Part shown: positions 16,646 through 25,864 of the stretch, piece after piece
Position numbering within the stretch: the first letter of the stretch is position 1
Layout of the letters: each line of letters opens with the position of its first letter
Assembly: GCF_000374025.1 (NCBI RefSeq)
Contig: NZ_KB893172.1
Coordinates: 704,307 to 768,306, forward strand
Length of the DNA stretch: 64,000 nucleotides
Source: Spirosoma panaciterrae DSM 21099
GTDB lineage: Bacteria > Bacteroidota > Bacteroidia > Cytophagales > Spirosomataceae
Direction: 5' to 3'
Program-made: the position numbers and the translations under genes
The notes under the pieces: model-generated
Database searches by the model: none
Told to the model about the DNA's origin: nothing
The model's input: only the letters and a program-made list of their open reading frames with translations

Positions 16646-19600
16646 TTAGAAACTGACAGACAAACCGGTGTTGATAATCCGGGCTTGCGGATAGTATTGA
16701 GCGCTACCGCTGGTTGATTCAGGATCGAACAGACCTTTCATCGATGGCGAGTAGGTAGCCAGGTTCAACCCGTTCACATACACCCGCAGATTGTTCAGCC
16801 CGATTTTATTGGCAAACGTAGCTGGAAGGGTATAGCCCAGTTCAACGTTTTTCAGACGGATGTAATCGGTGCTTTTGAGCCAGTAGCTGGTTCCGTTCGA
16901 GAAGTACTGGTTGCTGCGGTCAACAATGCGGGGGTCGGTCGAGCTTGGGTTATCGACTGTCCAGCGGTGATCGTAGCTCCATTTCAGGAAGTTACCGATC
17001 GTGCCTGATTCGGTTTGCAGGAAGATCTGTCCACCGGTCGAAGCCTGTAAGAGAACGCTGAAATCGAAGTTCTTCCAACGCAGGTTACCTGAAAAACCGC
17101 CCTGGAATCGAGGCTGGTTATTGCGGTCGGCCCGAACGCGGTCGTCACCGTTGATTTTCCCATCGCCATTGATGTCTTTCAGCTTCATGTCACCTGGACG
17201 CAGTACGCTAGCCCCTACACCGCTATAGTCAAGCTTGTTGGCATCGATGTCGGCCTGTGAGGTGAAAATACCGTCGTACTGATACAGCAGTGTACCGTTG
17301 GCTTGGTTCGGATCGTTTACGTTGCTTGGAATAGGCTTGCCAGTCGAACGTTGCCATTCAGGCGCACCGGGTGTTTCGTCCCAGAAGGTGATTTCGTTTT
17401 TGGCATAGCCACCGTTCACGCTAACTGAGTATTTTACTTCGCCAACCTGGCCATTGTAGCCTACGCGGAACTCGTACCCCCGGTTGGTAACCTTCCCAAT
17501 GTTGGTAGCCGGTAAAGTAGCCCCCGTCGTTTGTGGGATAGAAGCACTTTTGCGCCAGAGGATGTTCGAGCGTTTGTTCAGGAATACATCGAATTCGAAG
17601 AAAATCTTGCCGTTCAGAGCCGATCCTTCCAGACCAATGTCGGTATTGTTGGCAACTTCCCAGGTCAGCGTGGTATTGGGTACGCCGTTTTCGTACAGGG
17701 TTTGCGCTACCTGATTCCCGATAACATATCCCCAGTTGGAGTTCACGACATCACCATAGGCGTAAGTTGGCAGGTAATCGTATTCACGCAGGGCGCCATT
17801 GAAATACACCTGGTCGTTCCCCAACTGCCCCCACGATGCCCGCAGTTTGAGGGAACTGATAGCAGACAGGCTTTTCTTGAAGAAATTCTCTTCCGAAATC
17901 CGCCAGCCGGCCGATACGCCCGGGAAGAAGCCCCAGCGGCTGTTTGATGGGAACATATACGAACCATCGTACCGCCACAGGAATTCGGCCAGATATTTTT
18001 CTTTGTAGTTGTATGCGGCACGACCGAAATAGCTCATCCGGGCACGTTCCCAGGCAGCGGTCGTATTGCTGTTTTTCTCGGCGCTACCACCTGCAAACAG
18101 TTGGTCGATGGCAGTCGAAGCAAAGTATTTCCGGAAAGCGGAGAAACCGTTCGAGTTTGATTGCTCTTTGGTGATACCGGCCAGCAGCGTAATGGCATGG
18201 TTACCGCCAAACGTGTGATCGTAGGATAGAATACCCGACAGCAGCGAGTTGAACTGGTCGTTGGTATACTGGTTCAAGGTGGCTTGGGCAGGGCCTTTCG
18301 CTACCTTTTGAAGAAGCGGCTGGTTGTTGGCATCGTAGGAAGTGTAATCCCAGCTATAGACATACCAGGGGGTTTGCCAGGTTTTGCCTTCCTGCAGGTA
18401 TTTGTCCAGCGCGACACTACCGGTGAGTTTTAAACCTGGAATCCAGGGGTTGGTGATGTTTACGCTGGCATTGCTTTGCAGGTAATAGCGGGTGTCTTTG
18501 TCGTAACCCGTAGCATTGGTCGTAACCAGTACGGGCTGCTGACCGTTCTCAATATCGGGAGCGGGTAATCCGTTTGGCCAGAAAGCAGGTTTGTTCGGAT
18601 AACCCCGCATCAGCATCCGGAAAATAGCACCCGCACCAACCGTTGGGAAATTACGATTCTCCTGACGACCAACGACGCCAATAACCGTGCTGATGTGCTT
18701 GCTGATCTTGGCATCCAGATTCAACCGGAAATCGTACTGCTTGTAGCCCGTTGCCGAGTTTTTGTAATATCCATCCTGATTCTGGTAGTTGGCCGATGCG
18801 AGGTATTTGATGTTTTCGCCACCGCCCGACAACTGGAGCGTATGCCGCGACTGGGGCGACCAGTTTTTCAACGCAGCACCAAACCAGTCGGTATTCGGAT
18901 ATTTCCAGGGATCGGACCCGTCCTGATACTTCTTGATTTCGTCGGGTGTGTAGGCCGCTTTGGCAATGGCGCCATTGTCGGGGCGAGTGTAGCTACCCGT
19001 TGTATTAAAAGCGGCATTAGCGTCTTTCCAGTATTGAGCAGGCAGGTTGTACAGGTTGATCTCGTTGTTCAACTGAGCATACTCAGCCGCTGAGGCCATC
19101 TTCGGGATCACTGTGGGTTGTGCCCATCCCTGGTTGAAGCTATACGATAATTCAGGCTTTCCTGTTTTACCATGCTTGGTGGTTACCAGAATAACCCCGT
19201 TAGCAGCCCGCGACCCGTAAATAGCTGCTGAAGCATCTTTCAGAACAGAGATACTCTCGATGTCGGCAGGGTTTATTCGGTCAATACCACCCGCCCGGGC
19301 AGGTACACCGTCGATAACGATCAAGGCATCGTTGTTTCCGAGCGAGTTTGTACCACGAATCCGAATGGTTGAGCCGTCATATCCCGGTTCCCCGCTGGCG
19401 TTGGTGGCAATAACGCCCGGCATCCGGCCAGCAATCGAGTTGGTTAGGTTGACCGCCGGTGATTTAACCAGATCATTGCCTTTTACAGTGGCTACAGACC
19501 CCGTGACGGTCTCTTTCTTTTGTTCGCCATACCCTACCACAACGACTTCGTTCAGCATTTTGTCGTCGGAGGCCATGCTGATACTGATTTCGCTCCGGTT

Positions 19601-19930
19601 GTTAAGCGGTATTTCCTGACTTACAAAACCAATGTAGGAAAATACCAGTGTTGCGGTCCTGTTAGGGACATTCAGCGAATAGGCTCCATCGGCTGCTGAA
19701 ACAGTACCTGTCGTTGTTCCTTTTACCACAATACTTACCCCTGGCAAAGCTAACCCCTGTGCATCAGTGACCTTTCCGCTTACTCTTGTTTGAGCAAAGG
19801 CTGCGGTAGACAAAAGCATACAGAACAGAAGCAGAGAACGAAACGCAGGGCGTAGGGTTAATGCCGCGTTCCTTTGGAAGGTACTCCTTCGTACTAAGAA
19901 GACCTTCTGGCGTGTACATGGTTTTTGCAT
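16646..19930 (-). CDS. SusC/RagA-family TonB-linked outer-membrane transporter
   Basis: The 1094-residue protein has a signal peptide (LLLFCMLLSTAAFAQ) and then a carboxypeptidase-regulatory-like beta domain (VSGKVTDAQGLALPGVSIVV). Next come the SusC linker NEVVVVGYGEQKKETVTGSV, the plug with IRIRGTNSLGNNDALIVIDG and SILKDASAAIYGSRAANGVI, and a long beta-barrel ending in a C-terminal aromatic (GLSVSF). This is the full SusC layout. It imports oligosaccharides across the outer membrane with TonB energy, working with the SusD lid encoded downstream. The hybrid regulator is encoded divergently 521 bp away, a classic polysaccharide-utilisation arrangement. The substrate is unknown. Confidence 0.96.
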   Translation of the reverse strand: MQKPCTRQKVFLVRRSTFQRNAALTLRPAFRSLLLFCMLLSTAAFAQTRVSGKVTDAQGLALPGVSIVVKGTTTGTVSAADGAYSLNVPNRTATLVFSYIGFVSQEIPLNNRSEISISMASDDKMLNEVVVVGYGEQKKETVTGSVATVKGNDLVKSPAVNLTNSIAGRMPGVIATNASGEPGYDGSTIRIRGTNSLGNNDALIVIDGVPARAGGIDRINPADIESISVLKDASAAIYGSRAANGVILVTTKHGKTGKPELSYSFNQGWAQPTVIPKMASAAEYAQLNNEINLYNLPAQYWKDANAAFNTTGSYTRPDNGAIAKAAYTPDEIKKYQDGSDPWKYPNTDWFGAALKNWSPQSRHTLQLSGGGENIKYLASANYQNQDGYYKNSATGYKQYDFRLNLDAKISKHISTVIGVVGRQENRNFPTVGAGAIFRMLMRGYPNKPAFWPNGLPAPDIENGQQPVLVTTNATGYDKDTRYYLQSNASVNITNPWIPGLKLTGSVALDKYLQEGKTWQTPWYVYSWDYTSYDANNQPLLQKVAKGPAQATLNQYTNDQFNSLLSGILSYDHTFGGNHAITLLAGITKEQSNSNGFSAFRKYFASTAIDQLFAGGSAEKNSNTTAAWERARMSYFGRAAYNYKEKYLAEFLWRYDGSYMFPSNSRWGFFPGVSAGWRISEENFFKKSLSAISSLKLRASWGQLGNDQVYFNGALREYDYLPTYAYGDVVNSNWGYVIGNQVAQTLYENGVPNTTLTWEVANNTDIGLEGSALNGKIFFEFDVFLNKRSNILWRKSASIPQTTGATLPATNIGKVTNRGYEFRVGYNGQVGEVKYSVSVNGGYAKNEITFWDETPGAPEWQRSTGKPIPSNVNDPNQANGTLLYQYDGIFTSQADIDANKLDYSGVGASVLRPGDMKLKDINGDGKINGDDRVRADRNNQPRFQGGFSGNLRWKNFDFSVLLQASTGGQIFLQTESGTIGNFLKWSYDHRWTVDNPSSTDPRIVDRSNQYFSNGTSYWLKSTDYIRLKNVELGYTLPATFANKIGLNNLRVYVNGLNLATYSPSMKGLFDPESTSGSAQYYPQARIINTGLSVSF

Positions 19931-20451
19931 AAATTTTAATTAAAAAATGGATAATGTAAACTGGTTAATATAGCGGATAGAGTGATGGTGTAACGGTCTG
20001 CGATCAGGGTGCCTATAGTAAGCAGAATTGCCCTCTTTAGTAAAGCTTATTAGTATTGCTTATGAATAGTGAGTCATGAAACTTTCGCTTACTCGCGAAA
20101 GGAATGTGGTCTAACTGGAAGCAGAATAGATAGTTGACTGGAATAATTTTGCTCAGCTATGTTCAGTTTGCCGTTGAAATGATCGTATTGCAAAAATATG
20201 TTGGCAAAACACAATTAATAGGGGGCTGATTGTTCGAAATAGGGGGGTAAATTGGTCGGGTACTCGTCTTTTTAGAAAAAGATTTACACTATCAGTAACA
20301 TATGGCGCTTTCGTAATTGGTTGATTAATTATAGAAAAAGTAGCATTTTTCGCTTTATTGCTCAATACTTTTGTGCGACGAGGCACACGTTGCGTATACT
20401 CGTTCTAGCTTTTGCCGATTAAGTATTATCCCCCAAACTGATACACCCCTG
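19931..20451. other. regulatory region between SusC and the hybrid regulator
   Basis: No gene is supported. A 77-codon minus-strand frame at 20153-20386 overlaps the likely promoter of the regulator and is rejected. The region must hold the SusC promoter and probably the binding site for the regulator's AraC-type domain, but no clear direct repeat could be picked out by eye. Confidence 0.5.
20366..20373 (+). promoter_or_regulatory. Bacteroidota -7 box (TACTTTTG)
   Basis: TACTTTTG matches TAnnTTTG and lies 78 nt before the ATG at 20452. It overlaps the first in-frame start codon of the open frame (20371), so that start cannot be used and the ATG at 20452 or 20458 is preferred. Confidence 0.5.
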
Positions 20452-23400
20452 ATGGTTATGAAAGGACTTTACTTTATCCTGATTACCACCTTTTTTAATC
20501 TCGTTCTTGGGCCGTCCGGGTATGCCCAGACCGACCCGAGCCCTTTTCGTTTTGAACACCTAACCGTCAATGAGGGCTTATCCCATAGCGATGCTATGGC
20601 TGTTGTGCAGGATCAGCAGGGCTTTATCTGGATTGCCACCAATAAAGGGGTGAATCGGTATGATGGTTATGAAATAAAGCATTATCTGCTCCCGATCGAT
20701 AACGAGAATGGCTTGTCGAATAATCGGGTCCGAACGTTGCATGTGAGTCCTCAGGGCGTGCTGTGGGCCGGGACCGAAGGGGGAGGACTCAATGTGTACA
20801 ATCCAAATCAGGATCGGTTTGTACGGTTGACGTCTGAATTAATACCACCAGCCAGCCGCTCATTGGTACAAACGTTGAATCAGTCGGAAATAACCGCTTT
20901 GGCCGCTGATCGCAGGGGAGCAATCTGGGTGGGTACCCAACAGCACGGCTTATTTGTTCTCCGGGCCAATCAGGAAGGACAGTTGCAGGGGTTAAGCCGG
21001 GTTAAGCTAAGGGATGTCAAATCCGTACGAACTGAGATTACTGACCTGACCATCGATCCGGCTGGGCACGTCTGGATTGCTACCTACAATGAGGGCCTTT
21101 TTGTCACGTCCATCAATCAACCGACAGCGACTGCTGCGCTGGCCAACCCCTTTACCAACGCTCATGTGCTGGCTTTAGCGCTCGACCATACGGATGGCCT
21201 GTGGATAGGTACCAATACGCATGTTCTTTGGGTTTCGAGTGATAGTCTGCGCACGAAACATCTGGCTAAACCCTATGTGCTGCCCCAAACCTTTCGGAGC
21301 ATTGGCTGTCTGCATAAAGATTCGTTTGGTCGGTTGTGGGTAGGGAGCGACTTTGGTCTTTCCATGGTTCCGGTTCAGCTTTCGGCGGGTAAGGCCCCCG
21401 TCTTCACAGAAGCAGTTACGACCTATCTGCCGATGGATGCTGAGCCGAACAGTATCAACTCGGGGCGGGTCCACTGCATTTTCGAAGATCGGTTTCAGGT
21501 GCTTTGGCTGGCGGCATCGGCAGGAGGCTTAAACAAGATCGACCTTCGTCAAAAACCGTTCGGCCATCTGAGTCGGCGGTTAAGTGAACACCCCACGCTG
21601 GCCAATAATTACATCAATGCGCTGTATAAAGAAGACGATAAAGGTTTGCTCTGGATTACCACACGCAATGGAATTTCCAGTTATGACCTGAAGGCCAAAA
21701 CCTACCGAAATTATTTTGATCGGCATTTGCCAGGCAATGTTACCGGAATGGACGTGTCCTGCATTTTTCAGGATTCGAAGGGCACACTTTGGTTTAGCGC
21801 TCGTTACGAAGGGTTAATTTCAATCCGTCGACAGAATGGGCAGGAGATGATCAAAAGCTACCCGCATCATGATGGGTTTTACCATCAGATAGAAAGTATT
21901 ACGGAAGATAAATTCGGTACACTGTGGATGGCTTCGTTTACAGATGGCCTTAGCCGAATGAACCCCGATGGGCAGATAGTGGCCCGGTATACGCAGCGGA
22001 ATAGCCCGCTTCCTACCGATCGGTTTACATTTTTGCTGTATGACTCTGATGAAAATGTGCTTTGGGCCAGTACGCAGGATGCCGGAGTGCTGAAACTGCG
22101 CGTGTGGCCCGATCGGTTGGAGTTACTGCACCAGTTCAAACACGATACGCGCAATGCGGCCAGCCTACGGGTAAATTATGCCTGGCCTTTACTGAAAGAC
22201 CGGCGGGGCGTCTTATGGGTAGGGACTATTGGCGGGGGACTTCATCAGATTGTGAAAACCAAATCGGGGAAAGAAGAGATTCGACCCTGTACGGCCTGGC
22301 TACCCGATAGTGATGTAGAGAGTATCATCGAAGATAGCCAGGGGAACCTGTGGCTGGGCAGCGAAGGACTGATTCGCGTGAAGCCAGAAACGCATCAGGT
22401 TATTCGATACAACGTTGTGGATGGCGTACAGAGCAATTCATTCAAAGTAGGAGCTGCCTGTAAATCGAAAGATGAGACGCTTTATTTCGGCGGTATCAAC
22501 GGCATCACTTACCTGCAACCCCGGGCTATTCAGGCTAATCCATATCCGCCTTTTGTTCGGATTACCGGATTGTCGATTGCTAATCAGCCGATTGGGGTAG
22601 GAGAGCCTGTCAACGGACGGGTTCTGATTCAGAAACCGCTCAACAAGGCCCAAACCCTTCAGATAAAAGCGGCTGAAAACGACTTCTCCATTTCGTTTGT
22701 TGGGTTAAACTTTGCCAACCCTAAAAAGCACCGCTATGCTTATCAACTGGTTGGGTATAACGACAATTGGGTACAACTCGCTCCGGGTCAGCGAACGGCC
22801 AGTTTTGCCAACCTGCCTGCCGGGAGTTATCTCTTCCAGGTGAAGGCCGAAAATGGCGAAGGGCAATGGACGCACCATCCGGCTACCCTTCGGTTGACCA
22901 TTTTGCCGCCCTGGTGGAAAACCTGGTGGGCATATTCGTTGTATACCCTGCTAATCGGTGGAGCATTGCTACTGGCCCGACGGGTTCTGTTGCAGCAGCA
23001 GGCCCTGAAAAACAAGATTGCTTTCGAACACTTCCAGTACGAAAAAGAGAAAGAACTGAGCGATCTGAAACTGGAATTTTTTACCAACGTATCGCACGAG
23101 CTACGTACGCCCCTGACACTGATTCTGGGGCCGATGGAAGAACTGGCGGCATCGGCCTGGAAATTCAATGGAATGAAAGATAAGGTCCTGCTGGTGCATC
23201 AGCAAACCCGCCGATTGCTGTCGTTAATCAATCAATTGCTGGATTTCCGCAAAATGGAATCGCAGCATATACCGCTTCAGGCAGTCAGAAGCGATGCGGT
23301 TTCGTTTCTGGTCGAACTATTCCTGATGTTTAAGCTTAAAGCTGAAGAGCAGCAGATTCACTACACCATCGACACCCTCCCCGAACCCGTCCTGCTCTAC

Positions 23401-24684
23401 TTCGACCGGAGCAAACTCGAAGTGGCGGTCATTAATGTACTCTCTAACGCTCTGAAATATACGTCGGCGGGGAATAGGGTCCATTTGAGCATTCAGGTTG
23501 TGGGTGATGTGAATCAACCCGCCCGTTTTCAACAACAGAAACTTCAGACCAATTACCTGAACATCACTGTTCGTGACGAAGGAATCGGCATCAAGCCAGA
23601 AGAACTCAGCCGTATTTTTGATCTGTATTATCAGGCGTCGCATACGGCCAATATGCGGGTAGTTGGAACAGGTATTGGCTTATCGCTGGTAAAACAGTTT
23701 ATCGAACGCCATGGGGGTGAAGTGTCGCTGACCAGTCAGGTAGGGCAGGGGACCACATTTGTTATCCGACTGCCATTTGGTAAAGACCACCTGGCGACTT
23801 CCGACCTGGCTCAGGATGCGCCAGTCCCAGCCTTATCGGTACATCCTGAGTCGTTTATCGATGATGTCGCCATCGCAACGACCAATCTGGTATCCGCGCC
23901 ATTGCGTTTGCTGGTTGTAGAAGATAACAGTGATGTGCGGCAGTATATCAACCATTTGTTTGCTGCTAAATTTGAGGTATTTACGGCTGTCGATGGCATT
24001 GATGGCTGGGAGCAGGCCCTGCAACTGATGCCGGATGTAATTATCAGCGATATTATGATGCCGCGCAGCGACGGCCTGGATCTTTGCAAAAAAATTAAAC
24101 AGCATCCGAAAACGCTGCATATTCCGGTCGTGTTGCTCACGGCACGGGTGGCGGTTGTGCATGAAATTGAAGGGTTGGAAACCGGCGCCGACGAATACAT
24201 CAGTAAGCCGTTCAACCCTGATCTGCTCATTGCCAAAGTGAATACGCTGGTGCATAATCGGCTGAAACTGCGCCAGTACTATCAGCAGAAAATCCTGCTG
24301 GAGCCTACCGAAGTGTTGATTCCTGATGCCGACAAGGTATTTCTGGAAACGGCCATGAGCATCGTTGAAAAGAATCTGGCCGAACCTGAATTTTCGGTAC
24401 TGGAGTTAGTCAAGGAAATGGCCATGAGCCGATCCGTGTTTTATCGACGCATCAAAAGCATTACGGGCCAGTCGGTAGTGGAGTTTATCAACGATGTTCG
24501 GATGAAACGGGCCGCTCAGTTGCTTGCTTCGAGCCAGCTTCGCATTTCAGAAGTATGCGCCTTGGTTGGGCTGGAAGATGTCAAGTATTTCCGAAAGTCC
24601 TTTCAGCAGGTTCATGGGGTATCACCATCCGAATACGCCCGGAAGCATAGAACCGAACGCGACATACAGGCGGAAGTTTGCTAA
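20452..24684 (+). CDS. hybrid two-component system protein (sensor kinase + receiver + AraC HTH)
   Basis: The 1410-residue protein has a signal peptide or first TM (LYFILITTFFNLVLGPSGYA). About twelve reg_prop blades with the DxxGxLW(I/V)GT pattern then form the periplasmic propellers (residues of about 30-680). These are followed by a Y_Y_Y domain (about 710-810, ending LPAGSYLFQVKAENGEGQW) and one TM helix (about 830-850). The cytoplasmic part has HisKA with NVSHELRTPL (His882), an HATPase with GTGIGLSLVKQF, a receiver with phospho-acceptor Asp1200 in ISDIMMP, and an AraC-type HTH (about 1310-1400). This is the HTCS class, which binds an oligosaccharide in the periplasm and directly activates the adjacent utilisation genes. 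It is divergent from SusC and upstream of two likely catabolic genes. Confidence 0.95.
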   Translation: MVMKGLYFILITTFFNLVLGPSGYAQTDPSPFRFEHLTVNEGLSHSDAMAVVQDQQGFIWIATNKGVNRYDGYEIKHYLLPIDNENGLSNNRVRTLHVSPQGVLWAGTEGGGLNVYNPNQDRFVRLTSELIPPASRSLVQTLNQSEITALAADRRGAIWVGTQQHGLFVLRANQEGQLQGLSRVKLRDVKSVRTEITDLTIDPAGHVWIATYNEGLFVTSINQPTATAALANPFTNAHVLALALDHTDGLWIGTNTHVLWVSSDSLRTKHLAKPYVLPQTFRSIGCLHKDSFGRLWVGSDFGLSMVPVQLSAGKAPVFTEAVTTYLPMDAEPNSINSGRVHCIFEDRFQVLWLAASAGGLNKIDLRQKPFGHLSRRLSEHPTLANNYINALYKEDDKGLLWITTRNGISSYDLKAKTYRNYFDRHLPGNVTGMDVSCIFQDSKGTLWFSARYEGLISIRRQNGQEMIKSYPHHDGFYHQIESITEDKFGTLWMASFTDGLSRMNPDGQIVARYTQRNSPLPTDRFTFLLYDSDENVLWASTQDAGVLKLRVWPDRLELLHQFKHDTRNAASLRVNYAWPLLKDRRGVLWVGTIGGGLHQIVKTKSGKEEIRPCTAWLPDSDVESIIEDSQGNLWLGSEGLIRVKPETHQVIRYNVVDGVQSNSFKVGAACKSKDETLYFGGINGITYLQPRAIQANPYPPFVRITGLSIANQPIGVGEPVNGRVLIQKPLNKAQTLQIKAAENDFSISFVGLNFANPKKHRYAYQLVGYNDNWVQLAPGQRTASFANLPAGSYLFQVKAENGEGQWTHHPATLRLTILPPWWKTWWAYSLYTLLIGGALLLARRVLLQQQALKNKIAFEHFQYEKEKELSDLKLEFFTNVSHELRTPLTLILGPMEELAASAWKFNGMKDKVLLVHQQTRRLLSLINQLLDFRKMESQHIPLQAVRSDAVSFLVELFLMFKLKAEEQQIHYTIDTLPEPVLLYFDRSKLEVAVINVLSNALKYTSAGNRVHLSIQVVGDVNQPARFQQQKLQTNYLNITVRDEGIGIKPEELSRIFDLYYQASHTANMRVVGTGIGLSLVKQFIERHGGEVSLTSQVGQGTTFVIRLPFGKDHLATSDLAQDAPVPALSVHPESFIDDVAIATTNLVSAPLRLLVVEDNSDVRQYINHLFAAKFEVFTAVDGIDGWEQALQLMPDVIISDIMMPRSDGLDLCKKIKQHPKTLHIPVVLLTARVAVVHEIEGLETGADEYISKPFNPDLLIAKVNTLVHNRLKLRQYYQQKILLEPTEVLIPDADKVFLETAMSIVEKNLAEPEFSVLELVKEMAMSRSVFYRRIKSITGQSVVEFINDVRMKRAAQLLASSQLRISEVCALVGLEDVKYFRKSFQQVHGVSPSEYARKHRTERDIQAEVC

Positions 24685-24745
24685 ACCGCTCATAAGTAAG
24701 TCGGCCGAATTTCGTCCTTTTTCCGGGAAATAGAGCCGGATTATT

Positions 24746-25759
24746 ATGAAGATCACCCGTTCTGTATCTGTTGCGGCACGCATTCGACGGCCGTTGCGGT
24801 ACTCGTTCACACTTTGCTGTTTGATGGGCGTTTTATCGATCGGTATGCGTCCTGCAATCGACGTTCCCAAAGCAGAAATCAGCAATGGATTGGTACGGGC
24901 GAAGCTCTACCTGCCCGATGCCGATAAGGGGTACTATCGGGGAACGCGCTTCGACTGGGCGGGGGTAGTGGAAACCCTGGAATATAAAGGACATACCTAT
25001 CATGGCAAGTGGTTCGATACCTATACGCCTACGCTGCACGATGCCATTATGGGCCCTGTTGAAGAGTTTGGCCCGTTGGGCTATGCCGCTGCAAAACCAG
25101 AAGGTACATTCGTTAAAATTGGCGTTGGAAGTCTGACCCGACCCGACGAAAAACCATATAATCCATTTGTCTATTACCCAATTGCGAATCCGGGAACGTG
25201 GACCATAACCCGGAAAACCGATCAGGTGCAGTTTGTTCATAATCTGGCCGATACAGCCTACGCTTACGAATACCGGAAGACCCTGAAACTAACCAGAAAT
25301 AAGCCGGAACTCATTATTGCGCATAGCCTGAAAAATACAGGTAAACGCCCCATCGAAACCACGACGTACAACCACAATTTTTTTGTCATCGATCAGCAGC
25401 CAACAGGGCCGGGGTACACCGTCAAATTCCCGATTTCAGCGTTATCGTCCGATGGGGGTAAAGGGGTTACGGACCGAGTTCACTTTCAGGACGGGCAACT
25501 TCTGTACCTGAATGAGTTGGCCAAAGGCGAAAGTGTTTATTATCCGAACCTGACAAATGGGCAATCGATGCGGTACAACATCACGGTCGACAATACCAAA
25601 ACGGGTGCTGGTGTAAATGTGGTCGGTGACCGGGAAATCTCCCGCATGGTATATTGGTCATCATCGACTACGGTAAGCCCTGAACCGTATATTACCATCA
25701 AAATTGAACCCGGTCAGACGTTCAGTTGGCAAATCGCCTATCAGTATTACGTCAACTAA
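24746..25759 (+). CDS. mutarotase-like (galactose mutarotase superfamily) secreted protein
   Basis: The 337-residue product has a possible N-terminal signal or anchor (YSFTLCCLMGVLSIGM). The rest is beta-rich with the feel of the galactose-mutarotase-like superfamily: an early AEISNGLVRAKLYLP, a central motif with THNHNF-like TTTYNHNFFVIDQQP, and a late WSSSTTVSPEPYITIKIEPG. Proteins of this class bind or epimerise sugars, and some are non-catalytic. It lies 62 bp after the hybrid regulator and 106 bp before the dehydratase gene on the same strand, so it is probably part of the same utilisation cluster. Which catalytic His and Glu residues are present is not clear from the sequence alone. Confidence 0.6.
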   Translation: MKITRSVSVAARIRRPLRYSFTLCCLMGVLSIGMRPAIDVPKAEISNGLVRAKLYLPDADKGYYRGTRFDWAGVVETLEYKGHTYHGKWFDTYTPTLHDAIMGPVEEFGPLGYAAAKPEGTFVKIGVGSLTRPDEKPYNPFVYYPIANPGTWTITRKTDQVQFVHNLADTAYAYEYRKTLKLTRNKPELIIAHSLKNTGKRPIETTTYNHNFFVIDQQPTGPGYTVKFPISALSSDGGKGVTDRVHFQDGQLLYLNELAKGESVYYPNLTNGQSMRYNITVDNTKTGAGVNVVGDREISRMVYWSSSTTVSPEPYITIKIEPGQTFSWQIAYQYYVN

Positions 25760-25864
25760 TCGGAACCCAGAAGCCCCGCTGATACTGAGAAAAACATAGT
25801 GACGTTCGGCCCGGAGCAATTGGGCATACGTTGTTCAAACCATCCCCTTAACTATATCGCCAAT

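Noticed and set aside
20153..20386. 77-codon minus-strand frame upstream of the hybrid regulator
   Set aside because: It overlaps the likely promoter of the divergent regulator and has no recognisable content or start context.
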